Shown here: one piece after another, positions 7,470-16,646 of the stretch
Position numbering within the stretch: position 1 is the first letter of the stretch
How the letters are laid out: every line of letters begins with the position of its first letter
DNA from: Kibdelosporangium sp. MJ126-NF4
GTDB taxonomy: Bacteria; Actinomycetota; Actinomycetes; Mycobacteriales; Pseudonocardiaceae
DNA length: 64,000 bases
Direction of reading: 5' to 3'
Assembly (NCBI RefSeq): GCF_000826545.1
Contig: NZ_CDME01000010.1
Location: 62,001 to 126,000 of the forward strand
Made by a program: the position numbers and the translations under genes
The notes under the pieces: generated by a model
The model's input: the letters and a program-made list of their open reading frames with translations, nothing else
Databases searched by the model: none
Told to the model about the DNA's origin: nothing

Positions 7470-9521
7470 ATGATCACCGGTTCGGACCGCCAATCGTGGC
7501 GGTTGGTCAGTGTGCCCGCGCTCGTCGCGGCCGTCCTGCTCGCGGTACTGGCCGGTCTGCTGTGGTTACTCGGCATGCCCGATGCTTCTCTACTGTGGAC
7601 GGTCGCGGCCGCGGCCGGGATGGCCCCGCTGGGTGTGTGGGCGATCGAGGACCTGGTGACCGAGCGCCGGGTGGGCGGCGCGCTGTTGACGCTCCCGGTG
7701 GTCGCGGGCGCGTTGGTCGCGGGCGTGCACGAAGTCGGTGCGGCGGCGGGGATGCTGGCGTGTGGACTGCGTGGCGCCGAGGCGCTGGTGCGTGGGCGCG
7801 CCCGCCGCGAGGTCGCGCTGCTGGCCCGTGCCGCGGGCGAGACCAGGATCCACACAGGTGACCGTGTCACGGTCGGGACCGGCGAGATCGTCCCGGTGGA
7901 CGGCAGGCTGCTGTGTGACGCGGTGCTCGACGAGTCGCCGCTGTCCGGCGATCCGGTCCGAGTGCGCCGCAAGGAAGGCGAACCGGTCCGCAGTGGCGTG
8001 GTCAACGCGGGCGACCCGGTCGAGTTGGTCGCGACCGTGCCGGACACCGAGGGAACGTGGGCGGCGATGTCGCGTCTGGCCCACCGCGCGGTCACCGACG
8101 GAGCGGCTCCGCTGCGCCGGGCCAACCGTGCCGCGCTGGTGTACGCGCCACTGGCGGCCGTGGCCGGTGTCGTCGTGTGGCTGGTGACGGGAAATCCGCT
8201 GGCCGGGTTCGGTGTGCTCGCGGTCGCCGCGTCCGCTCCGGTGCTGCTCGCCGTGCCGTTGTCGCTGACAGCGGGGCTGAACAGGGCCGCACGGCACGGC
8301 GTGGTGATCGGCGACGCCGGTGTCCTCGAACGGATGGCACGTACGCGAATCGGCGTGGTCGACGCCTCCGGCGTGATGTATTCCGGGGCCCTGTCGGTGA
8401 CGGAGGTCGTCGCCGCGCCGGGCTGGCTGACCAACGATGTGCTCGCGTGCGCGTCGTCAGCGCACCGGACGCGGCCGGACGCGTTCGCCGGGGCGGTCGC
8501 CCGCGCAGGGAAAGCCGCGGGCATCGGCGGCGGTGCGCGCGGTGGCACGGTGACGTTCGCCGAGCAACAGCCCGACGGCTCGCTGGACTGGGTCAAGGTC
8601 GCGCTGGCTCGTGCGAGCCTGGACAACGCGAGTGTCGCGTGGGTGGCGCTCGACGGTCAGCCCATCGGCGCGCTGCTGGTCCGTGACGAGGTCCGCCCGG
8701 ACGCGGCCCAGTCGTTGCGTGCCCTGCGACGTGCCGGGATGCGCAGGCTCGTGCTGGTGACCGGGGAGAACCTGAACGACCCTGAGGACGTCGGCGTCGT
8801 GCTGGGCGTCGACGAGTTGTGGACCAGGTGTGGCACGGCGGACAAGGTCGAGCGTGTCCGTGAGGAACGCCGTCACGGCCTCACGCTCATGGTCGGTGAC
8901 GATCCCGCTGTCGGTGCGGCCGACGTCGGTGTCGCGTTGAGTGGTCGCGGCGCGTGTGTGGCGGACGTGGTCATCGCGGACGGCCAGGTGGAGCGTCTCG
9001 CCGGGGCGCTGCGGACAGCGCGCCGGACCAGGTGGATCGGTGTGCTCGCCACGGTGTGCGGGCTGGCGGTCGTCGCGACCGGGATGGCCGCGGCGACGCT
9101 GGGCTGGCTGGCGCCGATGCTCGCGGTGCTGGTCAGGGCAGGGATCGACGGCCTGGTCATGGTCGCGGCGCTGCAGCCGTTGCGGCCGGGGCGGCCGTCG
9201 GTGCGGCCGCGGATGCCCGAGCCCGACCACCTCAGCCAGGTCCGCAGTGCCGTGCGCCAGGCCGCGAACGAACTGTCGACCGGGTTCACGCCTCAGGCGC
9301 AGCAGTCCGTGCTGCGGGCGTACCACCTGATGGCCGACCACGTGGTGCCCGCGCAGCGCACTGGCGAGATCGAACGCCAGGTCCGCAGGCTCGGCACGCA
9401 TCTGACAGCGCCGAACGCCCAGGTGGACGACCTGCGCGCGACCATGTACGGGCTCAACGCCGTGCTGAACGAGCGGCCGAGCATGCCCAAAAGGGAACGA
9501 GCGACTCACTTCACACTCTGA
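7470..9521 (+). CDS. P-type ATPase-like membrane protein with degenerate catalytic motifs
   Basis: A 683-residue polytopic protein. The ATG at 7470 is preceded by GGGAG at 7458-7462; an earlier in-frame start at 7440 lacks one. The layout is that of P-type ATPases: an actuator-like region (GEIVPVDGRLL, DESPLSGDPV), transmembrane segments (VAASAPVLLAVPLSL), then P and N domains. The phosphorylation motif DKTGT reads DASGV, the CPC/SPC metal motif is missing, and the hinge GDGxNDxPAL reads GDDPAVGAADVGVAL. The aspartate survives but its neighbours do not, so pumping is doubtful. About 100 helical residues follow the last membrane segments. A regulatory or scaffold role is inferred. Confidence 0.8.
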   Translation: MITGSDRQSWRLVSVPALVAAVLLAVLAGLLWLLGMPDASLLWTVAAAAGMAPLGVWAIEDLVTERRVGGALLTLPVVAGALVAGVHEVGAAAGMLACGLRGAEALVRGRARREVALLARAAGETRIHTGDRVTVGTGEIVPVDGRLLCDAVLDESPLSGDPVRVRRKEGEPVRSGVVNAGDPVELVATVPDTEGTWAAMSRLAHRAVTDGAAPLRRANRAALVYAPLAAVAGVVVWLVTGNPLAGFGVLAVAASAPVLLAVPLSLTAGLNRAARHGVVIGDAGVLERMARTRIGVVDASGVMYSGALSVTEVVAAPGWLTNDVLACASSAHRTRPDAFAGAVARAGKAAGIGGGARGGTVTFAEQQPDGSLDWVKVALARASLDNASVAWVALDGQPIGALLVRDEVRPDAAQSLRALRRAGMRRLVLVTGENLNDPEDVGVVLGVDELWTRCGTADKVERVREERRHGLTLMVGDDPAVGAADVGVALSGRGACVADVVIADGQVERLAGALRTARRTRWIGVLATVCGLAVVATGMAAATLGWLAPMLAVLVRAGIDGLVMVAALQPLRPGRPSVRPRMPEPDHLSQVRSAVRQAANELSTGFTPQAQQSVLRAYHLMADHVVPAQRTGEIERQVRRLGTHLTAPNAQVDDLRATMYGLNAVLNERPSMPKRERATHFTL

Positions 9522-9544
9522 AAGTTTGCAGCCTCTGAAAGTTC
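9517..9544. promoter_or_regulatory. 11-bp direct repeat upstream of tetR-efflux operon
   Basis: The 11-mer ctctgaaagtt occurs at 9517-9527 and again at 9534-9544, 17 bp apart. It lies 19 bp before the TetR start, and the first copy overlaps the end of the preceding gene. The position suits an autoregulatory operator and -35 region. A weak dyad (ctgaaa/ttgcag) lies between the copies. Confidence 0.5.
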
Positions 9545-9562
9545 CTCGGTACCGTATGTGGC

Positions 9563-10207
9563 ATGACCGAGGGGCAGCCGTTGGGCCTGCGTGAGCGCAA
9601 GAAGCTCGAGACACGGGCCAGGCTGGTGAAGATCGCCATCCGACTGGCGGCCGAGCGTGGCCTGGAGAACGTCACCGTCGACGACATCGCGGCTGAGGCC
9701 GGGGTGTCCGGGCGGACGTTCTTCAACTACTTCCCGTCCAAGGAAGACGCGATCCTGCATCCCGACCCCGACCCGGTCGCGCAGACGCGCGCGGTCGCGC
9801 GTGATCTGCTCGCCGCGCCTGCCGACCTGAGCCCGATGCGGGCGGTGAGCCTGTCGTTGCGGCCCTACGTCGACCGGATCGACGAGGAACGCGACGAGTG
9901 GCTGACCCGGATCTCGGTCATCAAGGGCGACCCGGCGCTGCTGGTGAAGATGTTCGCGACGCAGGCGGAGACCGAGGGCATCCTGATCGACGCGATCGCG
10001 CAGCGCACCGGCCTCGACGCGACCACCGACCTGTATCCGCTGTTGCTCTTCAAAGTCATCGGTGGGGCCATGCAGGCCGCCACCCAACGCTGGCACGAGC
10101 TGGGGGGCTCGGTCCGGCTGACCGAACTGTTGGACGCGGCGCTCGACACGATCGCCGCGGGATTGCCCGTGCCCACCGGCACGGCCCACTCCGAGGGGGA
10201 GAAATGA
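9563..10207 (+). CDS. TetR family transcriptional regulator
   Basis: A 214-residue regulator. The N-terminal helix-turn-helix is typical (VDDIAAEAGVSGRTFFNYFPSKEDAI, about residues 38-63), and the C-terminal ligand domain resembles TetR_C families found beside drug exporters. It overlaps the next gene, an EmrB/QacA-type exporter, as ATGA at 10204-10207, so it probably represses its own operon. The direct repeat at 9517-9544 is the likely operator. Confidence 0.92.
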   Translation: MTEGQPLGLRERKKLETRARLVKIAIRLAAERGLENVTVDDIAAEAGVSGRTFFNYFPSKEDAILHPDPDPVAQTRAVARDLLAAPADLSPMRAVSLSLRPYVDRIDEERDEWLTRISVIKGDPALLVKMFATQAETEGILIDAIAQRTGLDATTDLYPLLLFKVIGGAMQAATQRWHELGGSVRLTELLDAALDTIAAGLPVPTGTAHSEGEK

Positions 10208-11769
10208 CAGTCACGGCAGACCCGCCTCCGGGCGTGAACCTCAGCAAACGGGAGGTCGTCCAGGCGTTGTCCGGCCTGATGATGGGCCTGTTCTTCGCCA
10301 TCCTCGCGTCGACCGTCGTGGCCAACGCACTGCCGCGGATCGTCGCCGACCTCGGCGGCTCGCAGTCGTCCTACACCTGGGTGGTCACCACCGAGCTGCT
10401 CGCGATGACCGCGACCGTGCCGCTGTGGGGCAAGCTGTCCGACCTGTACAACAAGAAGCTGCTGATCCAGCTGTCGCTGGCGATGTTCGTGGTCGGTTCG
10501 TTGGTGGCCGGGTTCTCGCAGGACATCGGCACGCTGATCGCCAGCCGGATCGTGCAGGGCGTCGGTGCCGGTGGTCTGACCGCGCTGGTCTCGGTCGCGA
10601 TGGCGGCCATGGTGTCGCCGCGGGAACTGGGTCGTTACATGGGTGTCTTCGGCGCGGTGTTCGCGGTCGGCACGGTCGCGGGCCCGCTGCTCGGCGGTGT
10701 CATGGTGGACACCTCGTGGCTGGGCTGGCGCTGGTGCTTCTTCCTCGGCGTGCCGTTCACCCTGGGAGCGATCGTGCTGCTGCAGCGGACGCTGCGGCTG
10801 CCGACGGTCAAGCGGGAGGGCGTGAAGATCGACTACCTCGGCGCGTTCCTGATCATGCTGGGCGTGTCCACGCTGCTGGTGTGGACCACGCTGGCCGGTC
10901 ACCAGTTCGACTGGCTGTCCGGGTGGACGTTCCTCCTGGTCGGTGGCGGCGTCGTGGTGCTCGCGCTGGCACTGTGGGTCGAGTCGCGGGTGGCCGAGCC
11001 GATCGTGCCGCTGAGCATCTTCCGCAACCGCACGGTCGCGCTCACCACGATCGTCAGCTTCCTCGTCGGTGTCGCCATGTTCGGCGGCACGGTGTTCCTG
11101 TCCCAGTACTTCCAGCTGTCGCTGGGCAAGTCGCCGACCGTGGCCGGTCTGATGGGCCTGCCGCTGATCTTCGGCCTGCTGGTCTCGTCGACCGTGTCCG
11201 GCCAGATGATCAGCCGGACGGGCAAGTGGAAGGGCCACCTGATCGTCGGCGGTGTGCTGATGGTCGCCGGGTTCGCCCTGCTGGCCACGATCGACCGCGG
11301 CACCAACATCGTGCTGCTCAGCAGCTACATGGTGGTGCTCGGTATCGGCGTCGGCATGCTGATGCAGAACCTGGTGCTGGTCGCGCAGAACGACGTGCCC
11401 GCACACGACCTGGGCTCGGCCACCTCCGTGCTGACGTTCTTCCGCAGCCTCGGCGGCACGATCGGTGTCAGCGTGCTGGGTGCCGTGCTGGCCAACCGGG
11501 TGACCAGTGAGATCACGGCGCACCTCGGCCCGTTGCCGAGCGGCTCGTCCTCGTCCGCGGTGCCGGACCTGAACCTGCTGCCGCCCGCGACCGCCACCGT
11601 GTTCCGTGAGGCGTACGGCGTCGCGACCAGCGAGATCTTCCTCTACTGCCTGCCGTTCGCCGCGGTCGCGGTCGCGGTGGTCTTCTTCCTCCGGCACATC
11701 CCGCTCAAGACCCAGACCGGCGCCGAGCGGCTGGCCCAGGAGTCCGCGGAAGCGGCTGCCAAGAACTAG
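10204..11769 (+). CDS. DHA2 (EmrB/QacA) family drug:H+ antiporter
   Basis: A 521-residue MFS exporter with 14 predicted membrane helices. Motif A is GKLSDLYNKK after helix 2, and the motif-C-like GAVFAVGTVAGPLLGG in helix 5 is typical of antiporters. The start ATG overlaps the tetR stop. The operon context points to efflux of toxic or self-made compounds sensed by the TetR protein. The gene is followed by a long hairpin at 11779-11826. Confidence 0.9.
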   Translation: MTVTADPPPGVNLSKREVVQALSGLMMGLFFAILASTVVANALPRIVADLGGSQSSYTWVVTTELLAMTATVPLWGKLSDLYNKKLLIQLSLAMFVVGSLVAGFSQDIGTLIASRIVQGVGAGGLTALVSVAMAAMVSPRELGRYMGVFGAVFAVGTVAGPLLGGVMVDTSWLGWRWCFFLGVPFTLGAIVLLQRTLRLPTVKREGVKIDYLGAFLIMLGVSTLLVWTTLAGHQFDWLSGWTFLLVGGGVVVLALALWVESRVAEPIVPLSIFRNRTVALTTIVSFLVGVAMFGGTVFLSQYFQLSLGKSPTVAGLMGLPLIFGLLVSSTVSGQMISRTGKWKGHLIVGGVLMVAGFALLATIDRGTNIVLLSSYMVVLGIGVGMLMQNLVLVAQNDVPAHDLGSATSVLTFFRSLGGTIGVSVLGAVLANRVTSEITAHLGPLPSGSSSSAVPDLNLLPPATATVFREAYGVATSEIFLYCLPFAAVAVAVVFFLRHIPLKTQTGAERLAQESAEAAAKN

Positions 11770-11778
11770 CTGGTCAAG

Positions 11779-11826
11779 CCTCGTGAGTGTTTTCGCCGGT
11801 TCTAACCGGCCAAAACACTCACGAGG
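11779..11826. terminator. Long near-perfect hairpin after efflux gene
   Basis: A 23-bp stem with one mismatch and a 2-nt loop, made of cctcgtgagtgtttt and its complement around ccggtt/aaccgg. It begins 9 bp after the stop codon and ends about 20 bp before the next start. It is far longer than an ordinary terminator, so it may be a dispersed intergenic repeat that doubles as one. Confidence 0.65.
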
Positions 11827-11848
11827 GCGGCCCAGTAGGGTCTTGGGT

Positions 11849-12880
11849 GTGATCCCGGTTGTTCTTCTCACCGGCTTTCTCGGTTCCGGCAAGACGACGC
11901 TGCTCAACCACCTGCTCCGCTCCGCGCGCGGCACCAGGATCGGCGTGATCGTCAACGACTTCGGCCAGATCAACGTCGACGCGATGGCCGTCGCCGGTCA
12001 GGTCGACTCGATGATCTCGCTGGGTAACGGCTGCCTGTGCTGCGTGGCCGACACGTCCGACATCGACGAGATGCTCGGCAGGCTCGCCGGGGCCAAGCTG
12101 GACGTGATCGTCATCGAGGCCAGCGGGCTGGCCGACCCGCAGTCCATGGTCCGCAAACTGCTGGCCAGCACGGACACCCGCGTGCGCTACGGCGGGCTGG
12201 TCACGGTCCTGGACGCGGTGGAGTTCGGCCGCACGCACGCCGAGCACCCGGAGCTGGCCAAGGCGTTGAAGATCGCGGACCTGCTCGTGCTGAACAAGAC
12301 CGACCGGGTGGAATCCACCGCCGAGCTCGTCGAGATAGTGCGTTCCCACAACGGCGAGGCGCCGATCGTGCCCGTGACGCACGGCCGCGTCGACCCCGAG
12401 CTGCTGTTCGACCTTGCCCCGGAGCTGCCGGTGGCCCGCCAGTTGACGTTCGACGACCTGGTTGACCACTCCCACCACGCGCACGCGGTGTACGACACGA
12501 TCACGTTCACCTCGACCGAGCCCATGCACCCGGTCCTGCTGATGGACTTCATGGACAACCGACCGGCCGGGCTGTACCGCGTGAAGGGCTACATCTACTT
12601 CGGGCTGCCCGGCCACACCGACCGGTTCGGCGTCCAGACCGTCGGCAACTACCTGCGTTTCCACCGCTCGCCGTGGCCGCGCGGCAGCGAACCGGAGACC
12701 CAGCTGGTGCTGATCGGCAAGGACATCGACCCGACCACGGCCGACTGGCTGGAAGCCTGCCAGCAGACCGGGCCGGTCGACGTCGACGACATGCTCTGGG
12801 TGACCCGGTACCTCGACTCAGTCGACGCCCTGCATGAGCCGCCGCAGCAGGGGCCGCAGTCCGATCAGGACGAGGCCTAG
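11849..12880 (+). CDS. CobW/ZNG1-type G3E GTPase (metal chaperone)
   Basis: A 343-residue GTPase. The Walker A is GFLGSGKTTLL at residues 9-19, followed by the conserved metal-binding GNGCLCC, a Walker B/G3 ESGL-like EASGLADP, and the NKTD guanine-specificity motif. A His-rich stretch (DHSHHAHAVYD) and a CobW C-terminal domain follow. Family members deliver zinc or other metals; despite the name there is no reason to tie this one to B12 synthesis. The GTG start at 11849 leaves ~20 bp after the hairpin, so transcription may start inside it. The last 63 bp overlap the convergent peptide transporter gene. Confidence 0.88.
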   Translation: MIPVVLLTGFLGSGKTTLLNHLLRSARGTRIGVIVNDFGQINVDAMAVAGQVDSMISLGNGCLCCVADTSDIDEMLGRLAGAKLDVIVIEASGLADPQSMVRKLLASTDTRVRYGGLVTVLDAVEFGRTHAEHPELAKALKIADLLVLNKTDRVESTAELVEIVRSHNGEAPIVPVTHGRVDPELLFDLAPELPVARQLTFDDLVDHSHHAHAVYDTITFTSTEPMHPVLLMDFMDNRPAGLYRVKGYIYFGLPGHTDRFGVQTVGNYLRFHRSPWPRGSEPETQLVLIGKDIDPTTADWLEACQQTGPVDVDDMLWVTRYLDSVDALHEPPQQGPQSDQDEA

Positions 12881-14278
12881 CACGATCGCCGCGCCGCCGA
12901 GGATGCCGAAGTACGCGGGTTCGTTGTCGGCCGAGTAATACCCGGCCAGTTCACCGGCCGCGGACGATCCGCCCGCGAGCGACAGGAAGAACAGGGCCAC
13001 CATCTGCGCCTGGAAGGCCTTGGGCGCGAGTTTCGTGCTCACCGAAAGCCCGACCGGCGACAGACACATTTCCGCGATCGCGAAGACAATGAGAACCAAT
13101 ATGAGGTAAAGCGGGTTCACCACCTTGCCGACACCGGCCTGGACAACCGCGATCATGAGCAGGAACGCGATACCCATTCCGATCACACCGAGCGAGAACT
13201 TCACCGGTGTTCCCGGCTGCCGCCGACCGAGTTTCGTCCAGAGAAACGCGAACAGCGGGGCGAGCACGATCACCGCGGCCGGTTCGACCGAGTTGAACGC
13301 CTCCGGTGTGATGTGGAATCCGAGCGCGTCCAGATCAACCCGGGTGTCGGCGAAGATCGGCAGCACGGTGAACTGCTGCTGGAACAGTGACCAGAAACCG
13401 AAACTGATGACGAACAACGGGATGAACGCGTAGACGCGGCTGCGTTCGACCGGCGTGATCTTCCGGCTGGTCAGGATGATCACGAAATAGGCGACGGCAA
13501 CCACGAGCACGGTCCACGTGACGATCTTCGCCAGGTTGTCCGGCCGGATCACGCCGAAGACCACGAGCAGCACGAGGACGACGACGGCGGCCGCGATGAT
13601 CGCGAACGTCCGGGTCCTGGCCGTGCCGGTCAGCGGGTTGGGTACCGCCCTTGCCTGGTCGCCGAGGTTGCTGCGGTTGATCCAGTACTGGGTCAGGCCG
13701 AGCGCCATACCGACGGCGGCCGCGCCGAAGCCGACGTGGAAGCCCCAGGTGCCGCGCAGGTAGCCGGTGACGATCGGGCCGAGCGTCCCACCGATGTTGA
13801 TTCCCATGTAGAACAGCGAGAACCCGGCGTCTCTGCGGGTGTCGCCCTCGGGGTACAGGGTGCCGACCAGTGCCGTCACGTTCGACTTCAGCCCGCCGGT
13901 GCCGAGGATCACCAGGACCAGGCCGATCGCCACACCGGCGAGGCCGGGAATCACGGCCAGGACGACGTGGCCGAGCATGATGAACAGCGCGCCGTAGAAC
14001 ACAGTGCGTTCCGCGCCGAGCAACCGGTCCGCGACCCAGGCACCGCCGACTGAGGCCAGGTAGGCCAGGCCGCCGTAGGCGCCGACGATGCCCGCGCCGG
14101 TGGCCTTGGGCAGGCCAAGGCCACCGTCGGTGACGCTGTAGTACAGGTAGAACGCAAGGATCGCCTGCATTCCGTAGAAGGAGAACCGTTCCCACAGCTC
14201 GGTGCCGGACAGGTTCGCCAGCGCGCGGGGATGTCCGAAGAATCCGCGCTGGGGGGTTTCCGAAAACGCCGTTGTCAC
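12818..14278 (-). CDS. POT/PTR2 family proton-dependent oligopeptide transporter
   Basis: A 486-residue symporter with about 12-14 membrane helices. The family signature ELWERFSFYG (ExxERFxxYG, proton coupling) lies near the N-terminus, and the PTR2 motif around FSLFYMGINIG is present. The chosen start is the GTG at 14278, which places the usual short cytoplasmic leader before helix 1; an in-frame ATG lies 60 bp upstream. It imports di- and tripeptides with protons. The gene is divergent from recD2 and convergent with the CobW-type gene. Confidence 0.92.
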   Translation of the reverse strand: MTTAFSETPQRGFFGHPRALANLSGTELWERFSFYGMQAILAFYLYYSVTDGGLGLPKATGAGIVGAYGGLAYLASVGGAWVADRLLGAERTVFYGALFIMLGHVVLAVIPGLAGVAIGLVLVILGTGGLKSNVTALVGTLYPEGDTRRDAGFSLFYMGINIGGTLGPIVTGYLRGTWGFHVGFGAAAVGMALGLTQYWINRSNLGDQARAVPNPLTGTARTRTFAIIAAAVVVLVLLVVFGVIRPDNLAKIVTWTVLVVAVAYFVIILTSRKITPVERSRVYAFIPLFVISFGFWSLFQQQFTVLPIFADTRVDLDALGFHITPEAFNSVEPAAVIVLAPLFAFLWTKLGRRQPGTPVKFSLGVIGMGIAFLLMIAVVQAGVGKVVNPLYLILVLIVFAIAEMCLSPVGLSVSTKLAPKAFQAQMVALFFLSLAGGSSAAGELAGYYSADNEPAYFGILGGAAIVLGLVLIGLRPLLRRLMQGVD

Positions 14279-14382
14279 GTTTCGGCACCTTACGCCGGAT
14301 GGTCCAGTGCTGTTCAACCGCCTAAGGTAGGTGATCACGGGGTACCTGAAGCTGAGCTGCGGGTTTGTGATAACCCTTTCGT

Positions 14383-16596
14383 GTGGCTACCTCTGAGCCG
14401 TTCCGGGGCGCAGTACTGGAAGCGGTCCTCGAACGGATCACCTACGCCAACGAGGACACCGGGTACACCGTCGCCCGCGTCGACACGGGCCGTGGCGGGG
14501 ATCTGGTCACGGTGGTCGGCGCACTGCTCGGCGCCCAGCCGGGGGAGTCCATCCGGATGCACGGCCGCTGGGGCTCGCATCCCCAGTACGGCAAGCAGTT
14601 CCACGTCGAGGACTACACGACCGTCCTGCCCGCCACCGTCCAGGGCATCCGGCGCTACCTGGGATCCGGCCTGATCAAAGGGATCGGGCCGCGGCTGGCG
14701 GACCGGATCGTCGAGCACTTCGGGGTGGACGCGCTCGAGGTGATCGAGCAGCAGCCGGAGCGGCTGATCGAGGTTCCCAAACTCGGACCCAAGCGCACCA
14801 AGCTGATCGCCGCCGCGTGGGAGGAGCAGAAGGCGATCAAGGAGGTGATGGTCTTCCTGCAGGGCGTCGGCGTCTCGACCTCCCTCGCGGTCCGGATCTA
14901 CAAGCAGTACGACGACAAGTCGATCGACGTGGTGCGCACCGAGCCCTACCGGCTGGCCTCGGACGTGTGGGGGATCGGGTTCCGCACCGCCGACACCATC
15001 GCCAAGGCGGTCGGCATCCCGCACGACAGTCCACAACGGATCAAGGCGGGACTGCAGTTCACGCTCTCGGAGTCGACCGGCGACGGCCACTGCTACCTGC
15101 CGGAGCAGCGGCTGATCGCGGACGCGGTGAAGATCCTCCAGGTGGACACCGGGGCGGTGATCGAATGCCTCGCCGAGCTCGTCGACGAGGAAGGTGTGGT
15201 GCGCGAGCTGGTGCCGGGCGAGGACGCCGAGGTCGACGAGGTCGCGATCTACCTGGTTCCGTTCCACCGCGCCGAGATCTCACTGGCGGGCCAGCTGACC
15301 AGGCTGCTGGGGTCCGAAGAGGACAGGATGGCCGCGTTCGCCGGTGTCGACTGGGAACGGGCGCTCGCGTGGCTGCACAAGCGCACCGGCGCGCAGTTGG
15401 CGCCCGAGCAGGAGCAGGCCGTCCGACTGGCGTTGACCAGCAAGGTGGCGGTGCTGACCGGCGGCCCGGGTTGCGGGAAGAGCTTCACTGTGCGATCCAT
15501 TGTGGAGCTGGCGGCCGCGAAACAGGCACGGGTCGTGCTGGCGGCTCCCACCGGTCGCGCCGCCAAGCGGCTGAGCGAGCTGACCGGCCACGAGGCCAGC
15601 ACCGTGCACCGGTTGCTCGAGCTCAGGCCCGGTGGCGACGCTGCCTACGACAAGGACCGGCCACTGGAGGCGGACCTCGTGGTCGTCGACGAGGCGTCCA
15701 TGGTGGATCTCCTGCTGGCGAACAAACTGGTCAAGGCCCTCGCGCCGGGAACGCACCTGCTGCTGGTCGGTGACGTCGACCAGTTGCCGTCGGTCGGTGC
15801 GGGCGAGGTGCTGCGCGACCTGCTCAGCCTGGACACCCCGATCCCGCACGTCCGGCTGACGCACATCTTCCGGCAGGCCCAGCAGTCCGGAGTGGTCACC
15901 AACGCGCACCGGATCAACGCGGGGGAGCACCCGCACACCAAGGGACTCGACGACTTCTTCCTGTTCTCGGTCGACGACGTCGAGCAGACCGGACTGCTCA
16001 CAGTGGACATCGTGGCCTCGCGCATCCCGCGCAAGTTCGGGATCGACCCGCGGCGCGACATCCAGGTCCTCGTGCCGACCCACCGCGGCCCGGCAGGCGC
16101 CGCCGCGCTGAACTCCCTGCTGCAGGAGGCGTTGACGCCGTCCAAACCGAACCTGCCGGAACGGCGGTTCGGTGGCAGGGTGTTCCGCGTCGGCGACAAG
16201 GTGACCCAGATCCGCAACAACTACGACAAGGGCGCCAACGGCGTTTTCAACGGAACCATGGGCGTGGTGACAGCGCTTGACGTCGAGGAGCAGGTGCTCA
16301 CCGTGCGTACCGACGAGGACGAGGAGGTCGGCTACGAGTTCAGCGAACTCGACGAGCTGACCCACGCGTACGCTGTGACTATTCATCGCTCGCAAGGCAG
16401 CGAGTACCCGTGCGTGGTCGTCCCGATCACCACAAGTGCGTGGATGATGTTGCAGCGCAATCTGCTGTACACGGCCGTGACCAGGGCGAAGAAACTCGTG
16501 GTCCTCGTCGGCTCGGCCAGGGCGATCGGGCAGGCGGTGCGCACCGCGAGCACCGGTCGCAGGTACACCGCCCTTGACCACCGTCTTCGCGCGTGA
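14383..16596 (+). CDS. recD2: RecD2-type 5'-3' DNA helicase
   Basis: A 737-residue SF1B helicase, close to the usual length of RecD2 proteins that act without RecBC. An N-terminal OB-like domain is followed by two helix-hairpin-helix-like segments (LIKGIGPRLADRIVEHFG and LIEVPKLGPKRTKLI), then the motor with Walker A TGGPGCGKSF near residue 360, Walker B VVVDEASM, and C-terminal motif VI TAVTRAKKLVV. The start is GTG at 14383. Family knowledge: repair and recombination at forked or broken DNA. It stands alone on the + strand. Confidence 0.93.
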   Translation: MATSEPFRGAVLEAVLERITYANEDTGYTVARVDTGRGGDLVTVVGALLGAQPGESIRMHGRWGSHPQYGKQFHVEDYTTVLPATVQGIRRYLGSGLIKGIGPRLADRIVEHFGVDALEVIEQQPERLIEVPKLGPKRTKLIAAAWEEQKAIKEVMVFLQGVGVSTSLAVRIYKQYDDKSIDVVRTEPYRLASDVWGIGFRTADTIAKAVGIPHDSPQRIKAGLQFTLSESTGDGHCYLPEQRLIADAVKILQVDTGAVIECLAELVDEEGVVRELVPGEDAEVDEVAIYLVPFHRAEISLAGQLTRLLGSEEDRMAAFAGVDWERALAWLHKRTGAQLAPEQEQAVRLALTSKVAVLTGGPGCGKSFTVRSIVELAAAKQARVVLAAPTGRAAKRLSELTGHEASTVHRLLELRPGGDAAYDKDRPLEADLVVVDEASMVDLLLANKLVKALAPGTHLLLVGDVDQLPSVGAGEVLRDLLSLDTPIPHVRLTHIFRQAQQSGVVTNAHRINAGEHPHTKGLDDFFLFSVDDVEQTGLLTVDIVASRIPRKFGIDPRRDIQVLVPTHRGPAGAAALNSLLQEALTPSKPNLPERRFGGRVFRVGDKVTQIRNNYDKGANGVFNGTMGVVTALDVEEQVLTVRTDEDEEVGYEFSELDELTHAYAVTIHRSQGSEYPCVVVPITTSAWMMLQRNLLYTAVTRAKKLVVLVGSARAIGQAVRTASTGRRYTALDHRLRA

Positions 16597-16646
16597 TGTT
16601 GTAGCCTGCACTCAGTTCGGGTTGGTTTGGGTTGGTGAGGTGCTTT

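Noticed and set aside
9200..9521. C-terminal extension of the P-type ATPase-like protein as a hemerythrin-like domain
   Set aside because: The few histidines (for example in LRAYHLMADHVV) do not give the full H..HxxxE..HxxxH pattern.
9865..11973. Long open frame on the minus strand opposite the TetR and DHA2 exporter genes
   Set aside because: Histidine/arginine/glutamine-rich low-complexity translation without family resemblance; it mirrors the codon bias of the real + strand genes. Similar antisense frames at 24127-26232, 54055-55965 and 40734-41849 were dropped for the same reason.
11849..12880. CobW-like gene as part of the B12 system
   Set aside because: The family name is historical; motifs fit a metal-chaperone G3E GTPase, and there is no riboswitch or link to the B12 locus more than 22 kb away.
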